From Pseudomonas saudimassiliensis (lineage in GTDB: Bacteria; Pseudomonadota; Gammaproteobacteria; Pseudomonadales; Pseudomonadaceae): a stretch of DNA of 64,000 bases. The position numbers and the translations under genes are program-made. The notes beneath the pieces are model-generated. The model saw nothing but the letters and a program-made list of their open reading frames with translations, was not told where the DNA came from and ran no database searches. Shown in pieces: positions 8,530 through 17,030 of the stretch (positions are counted from its first letter, which is position 1; the number at the start of each line of letters is the position of its first letter). The stretch covers positions 776,693-840,692 of the forward strand of contig NZ_LK391969.1 of NCBI RefSeq assembly GCF_000939975.1, written 5' to 3'.

Positions 8530-11500
8530 TCAGAGATTGACGTAGCGACTGATCAACGCCCGCAGCGCTGCGGGCTTCACCGGCTTGGGCAGGTAATCCA
8601 GGCCATTGAGCCGAATGCGCATGATGAGCTCGTCGCGGCCATCAGCGCTGATCACCACGCCCGGCAGCGTCGTTTCCGACAAGCCGCGCAGCCAGGTCAT
8701 CAGCTCGATGCCGGTATCGCCTTCGTCCAGGTGGTAGTCCACCAGTACCAGTTCCGGGCGGAAGCCCGAGTCCAGCAGCGCCTGCACTTCGCGCCGATCC
8801 CGGGCGATGCCGACATTGCACTGCCAACGGCTCAGCAGGCTGTTCATGCCGGTGAGAATGTTGGGCTCGTTATCGATGCACAGCACCTGGGCGCCGCTCA
8901 GCGCCGGCACGTTCTGCGCGTGGGGCGTCCTGGCCCGGCGGTCATAGCTGTCCACCGGGACGGTCACGCTGAACACACTGCCGCGCCCCGGCCAGGACCG
9001 CACCGCCAGCTCATGCCCGAGCACGCGGCACAGGCCATCGGCGATGGCCAGCCCCAGCCCCAAGCCCTTCTCGGCCTGGGTGCGGTGGTTATCCAGCCGC
9101 TGGAACTCCTCGAAGATGGTCTGCAACTTGTCCCGGGGGATACCCGGCCCCTGGTCCCAGACCTCGATGCGTACCTTACCCGGCAACCGGCGCATACCCA
9201 GCACCACCCGGGAGTCGGCCGCATAACGGAAGGCGTTGGTGAGGAAGTTCTGCAGCACCCGACGCAGCAGGCGGATATCGCTGCGCACCCGCAGGCGACT
9301 GCCGTAGACCCGCAAATCAACGCCCTGCTCCGCCGCCAGTGCGCCGAACTCGATGCGCAACGGCTCCAGCAACTCGGTCAGCAGGAAGCTGCTCCATTCC
9401 GGGGTGATGCGGTCGGATTCCAGGCGTGACAGGTCGAGCAGGTCGGAGATCAGGTCCTCCGCCGAACGCAGCGAGGTATCCAGGTGCCGCACCAGTTCCT
9501 GGGCTTCAGCGGGCAGGTTCGGCTGGTGGGCCAGGGAGGCGGAGAACAGCCGGGCCGCGTTCATCGGCTGCATCAGGTCATGGCTCACGGCAGTGAGGAA
9601 GCGCCCCTTGGATTGGCTGGCCTGCTCGGTCTGGGCCTTGGCCTGGATCAGCGCCTGGTTGAGCTCGGACAGTTCCCGGGTACGCTCGGCCACCCGCTGC
9701 TCCAGGCCCTCATTGGATTCCTTGAGCCCCTTTTCGGCCTCGCGGAAGGCGGTGATGTCGGTAAAACTCATGACGAAGCCGCCGCCTGGCATGGGGTTGC
9801 CGATAATCTCGATCACCCGACCATTGGGAAACAGGCGCTCGGAGCGGTGGGCAGTGCCGCGCCGCATCCAGTTGACGCGCTTTTCCACGTGCATCTGCGG
9901 ATCGCCCGGCCCGCACAGGCCACGGCGTGCGTTGCACAGGATGAGATCGGCAATGGGCCGGCCGATGGTAATCAGCCCCTCAGGGTACTGGAACATCTCC
10001 AGGTAGCGATGGTTCCAGGCCACCAAGCGCAGCTCCTTGTCCACCACGCTGATGCCCTGGGTAATATTCTCGATCGCGCCCTGCAGCAGCCCGCGGTTGA
10101 ATTGCAATACCTCGGAGGCTTCGTCGACGATGCGCACTACGTCCTCGAAGTGCATGTCGCGCCCTTCGATGGCGGCTTTCACCACCACCCGCGCCGAGGA
10201 CGCGCCCAGTACCCCGGCCAGCAGCCGCTCGGTCTGGGTGATCCAGCTGCTGTCGGCCACCTGGCTCGGGACGAAGGCCACGTCCTGGGCCTCGGCAAAA
10301 CGCTCGAACCCGGCCCGCGCCCGCTCGTCACCGACAAAGCGCGCCGCCAGGGTCAGCAGGTCTTCCACGGTAACCCGCAACATGGCCCGGCTGGGACCGT
10401 CGGCCCACTGGTCGCCGTCCAGACTGACAAAGCGGCTGGCCTGCCAGTGTTCGAGTACCCGGGTCCGGCTGAAAATGGACACCACCACGAAGACCGCAAA
10501 GTTGCAGCCCAGGGCCAGCATGCTGCCCAGGGTCAGCCCATCGACCGGCAGGCCGAAGGCGTTGTCGTACATCTCCGCCAGCAGCGGCCAGTCCGCGATG
10601 CCATCGATACCCAGCACAGGCAGGATCAGCAGGTAGAGCCACAGGGCGATCCCCACCATCAGCCCGGCGAAGACGCCGGTACGGTTGGCCTGCTTCCAGA
10701 ACAGCGCGCCGAACATCGCCGGTGCCAGCTGGGCGATCGCGGCAAAGGCAATCTGCCCGGTATTGGCCAGGCTGCCAGCGTTGCCGATCACGCGATAGAC
10801 CACATAGGCCAGCAGCAGGATGATTAAGATGCTGCTGCGGCGGATATTCAGCAGCCAGCCCCGGAATTCCTCGTAGGAGCGCTCCGATTGCTTCTGGTTG
10901 CGCAGCAGCAGCGGCAGCACCACGTCATTGGAGACCATGGTACTCAGGGCGATGGCCGCGACGATCACCATCCCGGTGGCCGCCGAGGCGCCGCCGATGA
11001 AAGCCAGCAGCGCCAGCACCGGCTGGCCTTCCATCAGCGGCAGGTTGATGACATAGGAATCAGGGGAGTAAGCCGTGCCAAAATTCAATTGGCCGGCCAG
11101 GCTGATCGGCACCACGAACAAGCCGGCCAGCACCAGGTAGGCTGGGAAAACCCAGCGCGCTACCCGCAGGTCGGTGGACTGGATATTCTCCACTACCGTG
11201 ACCTGGAACTGGCGCGGCAGGCACAGGAAGGCCAGGATCGCGATGAAGGTCTGGAACAGCAGGTTGGTATGCAGGGTCTCGCGCTGCCAGTACTCGGCAA
11301 GCTCCGGGCTATTGCCCGCCCGCTCAAGCAGGTCGGCAAAGCCGCCGAACAGCCCGAAGGTGACGAATACACCCACCGCGATAAAGGCCAGTAATTTGAC
11401 CAGCGACTCGAAGGCAATGGCGAGCATCATGCCCCGGTGGTGTTCGGTAGCATCCAGGCTGCGGGTGCCAAACAGGATGGTGAACAATGCCAGCAGGAAA

Positions 11501-12003
11501 GTCACCACCAGCGCGGTGTCTTCTGCCCCCTGCCCGCCCTCGGCCAGCGACGCCTGCGCGCCGGTGAGCAGGGTGAACCCCAGCACTATGCCCTTTAGCT
11601 GCAGGGCAATATAGGGCAGCACGCTCACCAGGCACAGCAGCGCCACCACCACGCCCAGGCCCTGGGACTTGCCATAGCGCGACGCGATGAAGTCGGCGAT
11701 GGAGGTGATGTTTTCCTGCTTGCTGATCGCCAGCATGCGCGCGTACAGGCGCCAGCCGAGCATGAACAGGATCACCGGGCCGATATAGATCGGCAGAAAA
11801 TCCCAGATCTGGCCCGCGGCCATGCCCACCGCGCCAAAAAAGGTCCAGCTGGTACACCAAACCGCCAGCGACAGGCTGTAGACCCAGACGCGCACCCGGG
11901 GACTGAACTCGCCGGTCTGCCGATCACCCCAGAAGGCGATGGCGAACAGGCAAGCCATGTAGATCAGGAAAATGGACGCAACCAGTCCGCCGGAAAGCAT
12001 CAT
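8530..12003 (-). CDS. mxtR: Transporter-like hybrid sensor kinase, MxtR/CrbS type
   Basis: This 1157-residue hybrid kinase has four parts. Residues 1 to about 510 form a sodium/solute-symporter (SLC5-like) domain with about 13 helices. A PAS-like region lies near 630-760 and is followed by a coiled coil. The kinase core has phospho-acceptor His808 in SHDLMQPMN, an N-box near 919, DQGPGIP near 950 and GLGLGLAIADG near 980. A receiver domain (1040-1157) has its phosphate acceptor near Asp1089. In Pseudomonas MxtR and in Pseudomonas/Vibrio CrbS, this architecture controls acetate use through the LuxR regulator ErdR/CrbR. Here that regulator lies only 475 bases away. Two ATGs are adjacent at the start and the ribosome site is weak. 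Confidence 0.85.
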   Translation of the reverse strand: MMLSGGLVASIFLIYMACLFAIAFWGDRQTGEFSPRVRVWVYSLSLAVWCTSWTFFGAVGMAAGQIWDFLPIYIGPVILFMLGWRLYARMLAISKQENITSIADFIASRYGKSQGLGVVVALLCLVSVLPYIALQLKGIVLGFTLLTGAQASLAEGGQGAEDTALVVTFLLALFTILFGTRSLDATEHHRGMMLAIAFESLVKLLAFIAVGVFVTFGLFGGFADLLERAGNSPELAEYWQRETLHTNLLFQTFIAILAFLCLPRQFQVTVVENIQSTDLRVARWVFPAYLVLAGLFVVPISLAGQLNFGTAYSPDSYVINLPLMEGQPVLALLAFIGGASAATGMVIVAAIALSTMVSNDVVLPLLLRNQKQSERSYEEFRGWLLNIRRSSILIILLLAYVVYRVIGNAGSLANTGQIAFAAIAQLAPAMFGALFWKQANRTGVFAGLMVGIALWLYLLILPVLGIDGIADWPLLAEMYDNAFGLPVDGLTLGSMLALGCNFAVFVVVSIFSRTRVLEHWQASRFVSLDGDQWADGPSRAMLRVTVEDLLTLAARFVGDERARAGFERFAEAQDVAFVPSQVADSSWITQTERLLAGVLGASSARVVVKAAIEGRDMHFEDVVRIVDEASEVLQFNRGLLQGAIENITQGISVVDKELRLVAWNHRYLEMFQYPEGLITIGRPIADLILCNARRGLCGPGDPQMHVEKRVNWMRRGTAHRSERLFPNGRVIEIIGNPMPGGGFVMSFTDITAFREAEKGLKESNEGLEQRVAERTRELSELNQALIQAKAQTEQASQSKGRFLTAVSHDLMQPMNAARLFSASLAHQPNLPAEAQELVRHLDTSLRSAEDLISDLLDLSRLESDRITPEWSSFLLTELLEPLRIEFGALAAEQGVDLRVYGSRLRVRSDIRLLRRVLQNFLTNAFRYAADSRVVLGMRRLPGKVRIEVWDQGPGIPRDKLQTIFEEFQRLDNHRTQAEKGLGLGLAIADGLCRVLGHELAVRSWPGRGSVFSVTVPVDSYDRRARTPHAQNVPALSGAQVLCIDNEPNILTGMNSLLSRWQCNVGIARDRREVQALLDSGFRPELVLVDYHLDEGDTGIELMTWLRGLSETTLPGVVISADGRDELIMRIRLNGLDYLPKPVKPAALRALISRYVNL

Positions 12004-12095
12004 TGACGGTCAATCTCGAAAATGGGGAGTGCGTAGTCTGGCAGGCAGCGCCCGCTTTGCCCAGAAGCAGGGTCTCAGACCTAAGTCGAAGCCGC

Positions 12096-12476
12096 TCAGC
12101 TGCCGAGCAGGACCAGCGCCCAAACCACGGCGATCATCACCAGGCTGAGCAGCTGCGCCGCGCTGCCCATATCCTTGGACGCTTTCGACAGCGGGTGCCG
12201 CTCCAGCGAGATGCGATCGATAGCCGTCTCGATCGCCGAATTGAGCAATTCCACCACCAGCGACAGCAGCACCACCGCAATCAGCAGGGCGCGGGAGGTC
12301 GGCGTGACGGGCACCAGGCAGGCCACCGGCAACAACAGCGCCGCGATCCAGACCAGTTGCCGGAAAGCCGCTTCGCCCCGGTAGGCCACCTTGAGCCCAT
12401 CCAGCGAATAGCCGCAGGCGCGCCAGATGCGGCGGATGCCGGTGATGCCTTTATAGGGGTTGTCTGCCGGTTCCAT
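12096..12476 (-). CDS. dgkA: Diacylglycerol kinase
   Basis: This 126-residue integral membrane enzyme has three helices. It phosphorylates diacylglycerol to phosphatidate using ATP at the inner membrane, recycling lipid from membrane-derived oligosaccharide synthesis. The family motif ELLNSAIETAIDR near residue 70 carries the catalytic and metal-binding glutamates, and KDMGSAAQ follows. The start is two bases from the end of the erdR stop codon, so the gene is co-transcribed with erdR; the same pairing is known in Pseudomonas aeruginosa. Confidence 0.93.
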   Translation of the reverse strand: MEPADNPYKGITGIRRIWRACGYSLDGLKVAYRGEAAFRQLVWIAALLLPVACLVPVTPTSRALLIAVVLLSLVVELLNSAIETAIDRISLERHPLSKASKDMGSAAQLLSLVMIAVVWALVLLGS

Positions 12477-12477
12477 G

Positions 12478-13149
12478 TCAGGCGAGGGGCTGGCGCCCCG
12501 ATTTGGCCAGCTCCATATGCTGCAGCGCCAGCGCCGCCTGGGTGCGGGTACGTACGCCCAGCTTACGGAAGATGGCGGTCACGTGGGCCTTGATGGTGGC
12601 CTCGGAGACATTCAGCTCGTAGGCGATCTGCTTGTTGAGCAAACCGTCACAGACCATGCTCAATACCCGGAATTGCTGGGGCGTCAGGCTGGCCAGCTGG
12701 GCGCTGATGGCCTCCTCCTCGGCGCTGAGCGGGGCGACCGCTTCATTTACCTGGGCGGGCCAGCAGACATCGCCGTCGAGGACGTCCTGCACCGACTGCT
12801 GGATAGCCTCGAGGCTGGAGGATTTGGGAATGAAGCCGCTGGCGCCGAAGTCCCGGGCGCGCTTGACCACCGCAGCTTCTTCCTGGGCGGAGATGACGAT
12901 CACCGGCACATGGGGATAATGACTGCGCAACAGTACCAGCCCGGAGAAACCGTGGGCGCCCGGCATGTTCAGATCCAGCAGGACCAGATCCCAGGCGCTG
13001 CGCTGATCGAGCAGGGACTGCAATTCGGCAATCGACCCGGCTTCGGTCAACTTGATCTCGGCATTCAGCCCGCTGCTCAACGCCTGGAACAGCGCGCTGC
13101 GAAACAAGGGATGGTCGTCCGCAATCAGAATCTCGTAGATTGGCCCCAT
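12478..13149 (-). CDS. erdR: NarL/LuxR-family response regulator ErdR (CrbR)
   Basis: This 223-residue protein has an N-terminal receiver with acidic pocket ADDH (residues 10-13), phospho-acceptor Asp59 in LLDLNMPG and a conserved lysine in FIPKSSS. The C-terminal LuxR helix-turn-helix (about 155-215) carries GLLNKQIAYELNVSEATIKAHVT. Known relatives ErdR/CrbR activate acetyl-CoA synthetase and ethanol/acetate genes after phosphorylation by MxtR/CrbS. The start at 13149 is chosen because GGGAG lies six bases before that ATG; upstream in-frame ATGs lack this. It forms an operon with dgkA. Confidence 0.88.
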   Translation of the reverse strand: MGPIYEILIADDHPLFRSALFQALSSGLNAEIKLTEAGSIAELQSLLDQRSAWDLVLLDLNMPGAHGFSGLVLLRSHYPHVPVIVISAQEEAAVVKRARDFGASGFIPKSSSLEAIQQSVQDVLDGDVCWPAQVNEAVAPLSAEEEAISAQLASLTPQQFRVLSMVCDGLLNKQIAYELNVSEATIKAHVTAIFRKLGVRTRTQAALALQHMELAKSGRQPLA

Positions 13150-13322
13150 GCCGCTCCCTGCCTGTGTAATGTGTCCGGATATGTCATCGCGCAGCGACAC
13201 AGACTGACACTGGAGACAGCATCCGTCAATTCGTTTGCCGGAACCCTATGAATGACACGTTGTCTTGTACCGGTCGAGCTGCGCATAATTCACCTCTTTT
13301 TTCTGACAGTACAAGGGCTTGC

Positions 13323-14252
13323 ATGAATCTGCGCAGCTACCGGGCGGACGCCCTGATGTTGATTACCGCGCTCATCTGGGGCACCACCTTCGTGGCCCAG
13401 AGTCTGGGCATGGCTCACATCGGTCCATTTCTCTTCACCGCCCTGCGCTTTGCCATTGGCTCACTGGTGATACTGCCGCTGGTGCTGCTGGTTCGGCCCA
13501 GCGCCGATCCTGCGGCACGCCGCTTCAGCAAGCCGATGGTGCTGGGCAGTGTGGTGCTGGGCATGGTGTTGACCCTGGGCATCAACTTGCAGCAGATCGG
13601 CCTGATGTTCACCACGGTGACCAACTCGGGGTTCATTACTGGGCTTTACGTCATCCTGGTCCCCCTGTTCAGCCTGCTGCTGGGTATCCGCAGCGGTCTG
13701 GCGACCTGGGGCGGCGCCGGGCTGGCGGTGGTGGGCATGCTGCTGCTCAGCGTCAACGCCGATTACCGCATTGCCTCCGGCGACCTGTTGCAACTGGCTG
13801 GCGCGGCCTGCTGGGCGGTTCATGTGTTGCTGGTCGGGACACTGGCTTCGCGCTTTGATCCGATTCGCGTTGCCTTTATCCAGTTCGTGGTATGTGCGCT
13901 CATCAGCGCCGTGCTGGCCCTGCTGCTGGAGGAAATCGACCCGAACGCCATCCGCCTGGCGTTGCCGGCCATTCTCTACGGCGGTTTGCTGGCGGTGGGT
14001 ATCGGTTTCACCTTGCAGGTGGTGGCGCAGAAGGACGCGGTAGCATCACATGCCGCTATCATCCTCAGCCTGGAAGCGGTATTTGCCGCGCTGGCCGGTT
14101 GGCTGGTGCTCAACGAAACCCTCAGCGTGCGCGGCTTCATCGGCTGTGGCCTGATGCTGACCGGCATGCTGATCGCCCAGCTGGTGCCGCTGTATCGGCA
14201 GCGCCGGCACAGCCCGGCCACGGTTCAACAGGAGCCGGCTGGCCATCACTGA
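13323..14252 (+). CDS. EamA/DMT-family permease
   Basis: This 309-residue protein has ten predicted helices arranged as two EamA repeats (about 8-140 and 155-290), with the characteristic ADALMLITALIWGTTF beginning and a second-repeat motif SLEAVFAALAGWLVLNE near residue 248. DMT permeases usually export amino acids or metabolites; the substrate cannot be predicted. The start is set at 13323 by AAGGG ten bases upstream. It runs divergently from erdR, with the promoters of both in the 173-base gap. Confidence 0.82.
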   Translation: MNLRSYRADALMLITALIWGTTFVAQSLGMAHIGPFLFTALRFAIGSLVILPLVLLVRPSADPAARRFSKPMVLGSVVLGMVLTLGINLQQIGLMFTTVTNSGFITGLYVILVPLFSLLLGIRSGLATWGGAGLAVVGMLLLSVNADYRIASGDLLQLAGAACWAVHVLLVGTLASRFDPIRVAFIQFVVCALISAVLALLLEEIDPNAIRLALPAILYGGLLAVGIGFTLQVVAQKDAVASHAAIILSLEAVFAALAGWLVLNETLSVRGFIGCGLMLTGMLIAQLVPLYRQRRHSPATVQQEPAGHH

Positions 14253-14339
14253 GTAAATTTCCGCCAGCCCAGAACCAGTCGGGGTGAAGGCGGTCACAGA
14301 TGTACGCTCGCACACATGAAAAGTCGCCGGAGATCCCTA

Positions 14340-14738
14340 ATGCGTTACCTTATCGTCATGCTTACCCTGTTGATCGCTCTGCCCAGCCAGGCGGCATCAT
14401 TGCGCGAAACCCGTCTGGAATCCGCCCTGAAGACGGTGGCGGAACAGAGCAGCAAGGGAACGCCTCGACAACTGAACGCCAACATCGTCGATGAAGGTTT
14501 CACCGCCCAGGGCCAGGAACTCATCAATCACCTGACCGTCGATACCGTCTATGCCTCGCACATGCAGAGTGATCCGCTGGTGGTGCGCAGCCAGTTGCAG
14601 AGCAGCGTATGCGCCGATCAGCGCTTCCGCCGCCTGCTGGATATGGGTGCCACCCTGACCTACCATTTCGTCCTGGCCGACTCCAACCAGCCGGTACTGA
14701 CCCAGAGTTTCGTGGCAGATCATTGCCAGGCGATGTAA
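14340..14738 (+). CDS. Small secreted protein of the PA3611-like (QSregVF) family
   Basis: This 132-residue protein has a clear Sec signal peptide (MRYLIVMLTLLIALPSQA, cleavage after about residue 18). It has two cysteines, in SSVCADQRF and near the C-terminus in DHCQAM, that could form a disulfide. It resembles the small periplasmic or secreted Pseudomonas protein PA3611, which lies in the same neighbourhood next to recX and has been called a quorum-sensing-regulated virulence factor; its function is unknown. The start at 14340 has GGAG with seven bases of spacing. Confidence 0.6.
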   Translation: MRYLIVMLTLLIALPSQAASLRETRLESALKTVAEQSSKGTPRQLNANIVDEGFTAQGQELINHLTVDTVYASHMQSDPLVVRSQLQSSVCADQRFRRLLDMGATLTYHFVLADSNQPVLTQSFVADHCQAM

Positions 14739-14755
14739 CCCATACGGGCTAACGG

Positions 14756-14772
14756 GCGTGCAAGTTGCACGC
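14756..14772. terminator. Possible bidirectional hairpin between convergent genes
   Basis: GCGTGCAA and its complement TTGCACGC flank one base, between the ends of the PA3611-like gene and recX. There is no clear T-run, so termination is only likely. Confidence 0.4.
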
Positions 14773-14782
14773 TCGGACCGTA

Positions 14783-15229
14783 TCAGATGTTGTGGAAGTA
14801 ACCGCCGAAACCGCGGTACTGCATGAAGCGTTGCTGTTTGGCACGCTCCTTGAGATCAGTGGCCTGACCTTCGGGGAAGCGCTTGGCGAATGCGCTCTGG
14901 GCCAGGGCGCCCCAATCCCAGGCGTCATCCCTCAGCACCTCATCTATCAGCCGCTCCGCCACACCCCGCTGGCGTAGCTCTTCGCGCAGCCGGACCGGCC
15001 CATAACCGCGCTGGCTGCGGGAATAGACATAGGCTTCACAGAAGCGCTCATCACTGAGCAGCCCCTGCTCCTGCAACCGATCCAGTTCGATTTCCGCCAG
15101 CTCGGTGGCAGCACCGCGCTGGCGCAACTTGCGCAGCATCTCGGCGTAGCTGTGTTCCCGCCGGGCCAGCAGATCCATCGCGGTGCGGCGGATCGCTGCC
15201 GGGGTATCCAGGGTCTGTTTGCCGAACAC
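14783..15229 (-). CDS. recX: RecX, modulator of RecA
   Basis: This 148-residue helical protein has three RecX repeats; the motifs AMDLLARREHSYAEMLRKL near residue 17 and RSQRGYGPVRLREELRQRG near residue 78 are diagnostic. RecX binds the RecA filament and restrains recombination and SOS signalling. The start appears to be GTG, with no strong ribosome site, which fits low expression by read-through from recA, whose stop is 16 bases upstream. Confidence 0.9.
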   Translation of the reverse strand: MFGKQTLDTPAAIRRTAMDLLARREHSYAEMLRKLRQRGAATELAEIELDRLQEQGLLSDERFCEAYVYSRSQRGYGPVRLREELRQRGVAERLIDEVLRDDAWDWGALAQSAFAKRFPEGQATDLKERAKQQRFMQYRGFGGYFHNI

Positions 15230-15245
15230 GGCTCAGCAGACGATA

Positions 15246-16286
15246 TCAACCGTCGAGATCGGCATTCTCTTCAACTGCTGCAGCGGCCTTGTTGCTGGGC
15301 TTGGGCAGCAATTCGTCGCGGATGGCCTTTTCGATTTCATCGGCAATCTGCTGGTTGTCCGCGAGGAACTTGGCCGCGTTGGCCTTGCCCTGGCCGATCT
15401 TGTTGCCCTTGTAGCTGTACCAGGCACCGGATTTCTCGATCTGGCCAATCTGTACACCCAGGTCGATGATCTCGGCGTTGTGGTAGATGCCGGTGCCGTA
15501 CAGGATCTGGAACTCGGCCTGACGGAACGGCGGCGCCACCTTGTTCTTCACGACCTTGACCCGGGTTTCACTGCCGACCACCTCGTCGCCTTCCTTCACC
15601 GCGCCGGTACGGCGGATATCCAGACGGACCGAGGAGTAGAACTTCAGCGCGTTACCACCGGTGGTGGTTTCCGGGTTGCCGAACATCACGCCGATCTTCA
15701 TGCGGATCTGGTTGATGAAGATCACCAGGCAGTTGGCATTCTTGATGTTGCCGGTGATCTTGCGCAGCGCCTGGGACATCAGTCGCGCCTGCACGCCCAC
15801 GTGGTGGTCACCCATGTCGCCTTCGATCTCGGCCTTGGGCACCAGCGCCGCCACGGAGTCGACGATGATCACGTCGACGGCGTTGGAGCGCACCAGCATG
15901 TCGGTGATCTCCAGAGCCTGTTCACCGGTATCCGGCTGGGAGACCAGCAGGTCATCGACATTCACGCCCAGCTTGCCGGCGTACTCCGGGTCCAGCGCGT
16001 GCTCGGCGTCAACGAAGGCGCAGGTGGCGCCGTTCTTCTGCGCCTGGGCAATGACCGACAGGGTCAATGTGGTCTTACCGGATGATTCCGGACCGTAGAT
16101 CTCGACAATACGGCCCTTGGGCAGACCGCCCAGGCCCAGGGCGATATCCAGACCCAGCGAGCCGGTGGAGATCGACGGGATCGCCTGGCGTTCATGATCG
16201 CCCATGCGCATGACCGCGCCCTTGCCAAATTGACGTTCAATCTGACTCAAAGCCGCCGAAAGCGCCTTCTTTTTGTTGTCGTCCAT
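15246..16286 (-). CDS. recA: Recombinase A
   Basis: This 346-residue protein is standard RecA length. Walker A is [11 protein letters not shown] near residue 65, Walker B is [12 protein letters not shown] near residue 140, and DNA-binding loop 2 carries the [14 protein letters not shown] region. It promotes strand exchange and triggers LexA self-cleavage. The start at 16286 (MDDNKKKAL) has AGAGGA upstream; a longer frame to 16340 runs through the promoter. A LexA box lies at 16345-16360. Confidence 0.97.
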   Translation of the reverse strand: MDDNKKKALSAALSQIERQFGKGAVMRMGDHERQAIPSISTGSLGLDIALGLGGLPKGRIVEIYGPESSGKTTLTLSVIAQAQKNGATCAFVDAEHALDPEYAGKLGVNVDDLLVSQPDTGEQALEITDMLVRSNAVDVIIVDSVAALVPKAEIEGDMGDHHVGVQARLMSQALRKITGNIKNANCLVIFINQIRMKIGVMFGNPETTTGGNALKFYSSVRLDIRRTGAVKEGDEVVGSETRVKVVKNKVAPPFRQAEFQILYGTGIYHNAEIIDLGVQIGQIEKSGAWYSYKGNKIGQGKANAAKFLADNQQIADEIEKAIRDELLPKPSNKAAAAVEENADLDG

Positions 16287-16344
16287 TGTGCATCCTCTGG
16301 TATGGGGGGGTACGCGAGCGTCCCGAAATTGGAGAAACAAAATA

Positions 16345-16360
16345 CTGTATGTATGGTCAG
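16345..16360 (-). promoter_or_regulatory. LexA (SOS) box of recA
   Basis: The 16-base CTG-N10-CAG sequence CTGTATGTATGGTCAG lies about 60 bases before the recA start. It matches the gammaproteobacterial SOS consensus with an imperfect right half. This is the expected autoregulation of recA. Confidence 0.7.
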
Positions 16361-16426
16361 TGATTATTCCACAGTTGCCCGGAATCGCCTACCCCCTTTC
16401 ATCGAGACTGTGCGGCGATCAGCAAT

Positions 16427-16945
16427 TTATCCCGACCGGTTAGCCGCCAGTTTCTCCAGTTCCCGGATCAATCCCTCCAGTCCGTGCAACACCGTCTGTG
16501 CGCGTACATCCCGGCGGCTGCCATGCAGGCGGCGGCACTGACTGAGCACGCCCCGGTCGCGCACCGCCCAGGCAAACCACACAGTCCCGACCGGCTTGTC
16601 CGGTGTGCCGCCCTCCGGACCGGCAATGCCACTCACCGCGACCGCCAGGTCCGCCTCGGCGGCTTCCAGCGCGCCCTCGGCCATGGCCCGCACCACCGGC
16701 TCGCTGACTGCACCGAACTGCTGCAGATCCGCCTCATCCACCCCCAGCCAGCGCGCCTTGCTGTGGTTGGCGTAGGTGACAAAACCGGTATCGAACCAGC
16801 CGGAGCTACCGCTCACCCGGGTGATTGCCTCGGCGATGCCGCCGCCGGTGCAGGATTCGGCGGCCGTCACCCGCAGCCCCTGTTGGCGCAGGGCATTGCC
16901 CAGCCGGGCTGCAGCCGAATCGATCAAGGGATCATAGTGTGACAT
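16427..16945 (-). CDS. pncC: NMN amidohydrolase (CinA C-terminal type)
   Basis: This 172-residue protein corresponds to the stand-alone CinA C-terminal domain, which deamidates nicotinamide mononucleotide in the pyridine-nucleotide salvage cycle. Diagnostic motifs are [16 protein letters not shown] near residue 26, [14 protein letters not shown] near residue 56 and [20 protein letters not shown] near residue 102. The start at 16945 follows GAGGAG with proper spacing. It sits upstream of recA in the same direction, the usual Pseudomonas order, and divergently from mutS. Confidence 0.9.
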   Translation of the reverse strand: MSHYDPLIDSAAARLGNALRQQGLRVTAAESCTGGGIAEAITRVSGSSGWFDTGFVTYANHSKARWLGVDEADLQQFGAVSEPVVRAMAEGALEAAEADLAVAVSGIAGPEGGTPDKPVGTVWFAWAVRDRGVLSQCRRLHGSRRDVRAQTVLHGLEGLIRELEKLAANRSG

Positions 16946-17030
16946 CAGCATCTCCTCATCTTGCGTGAAAGACGGCACCGCTTTGTTAGACTATGCCCTT
17001 TTCTTGCAGAACTATCGATCAGGGAACTTC

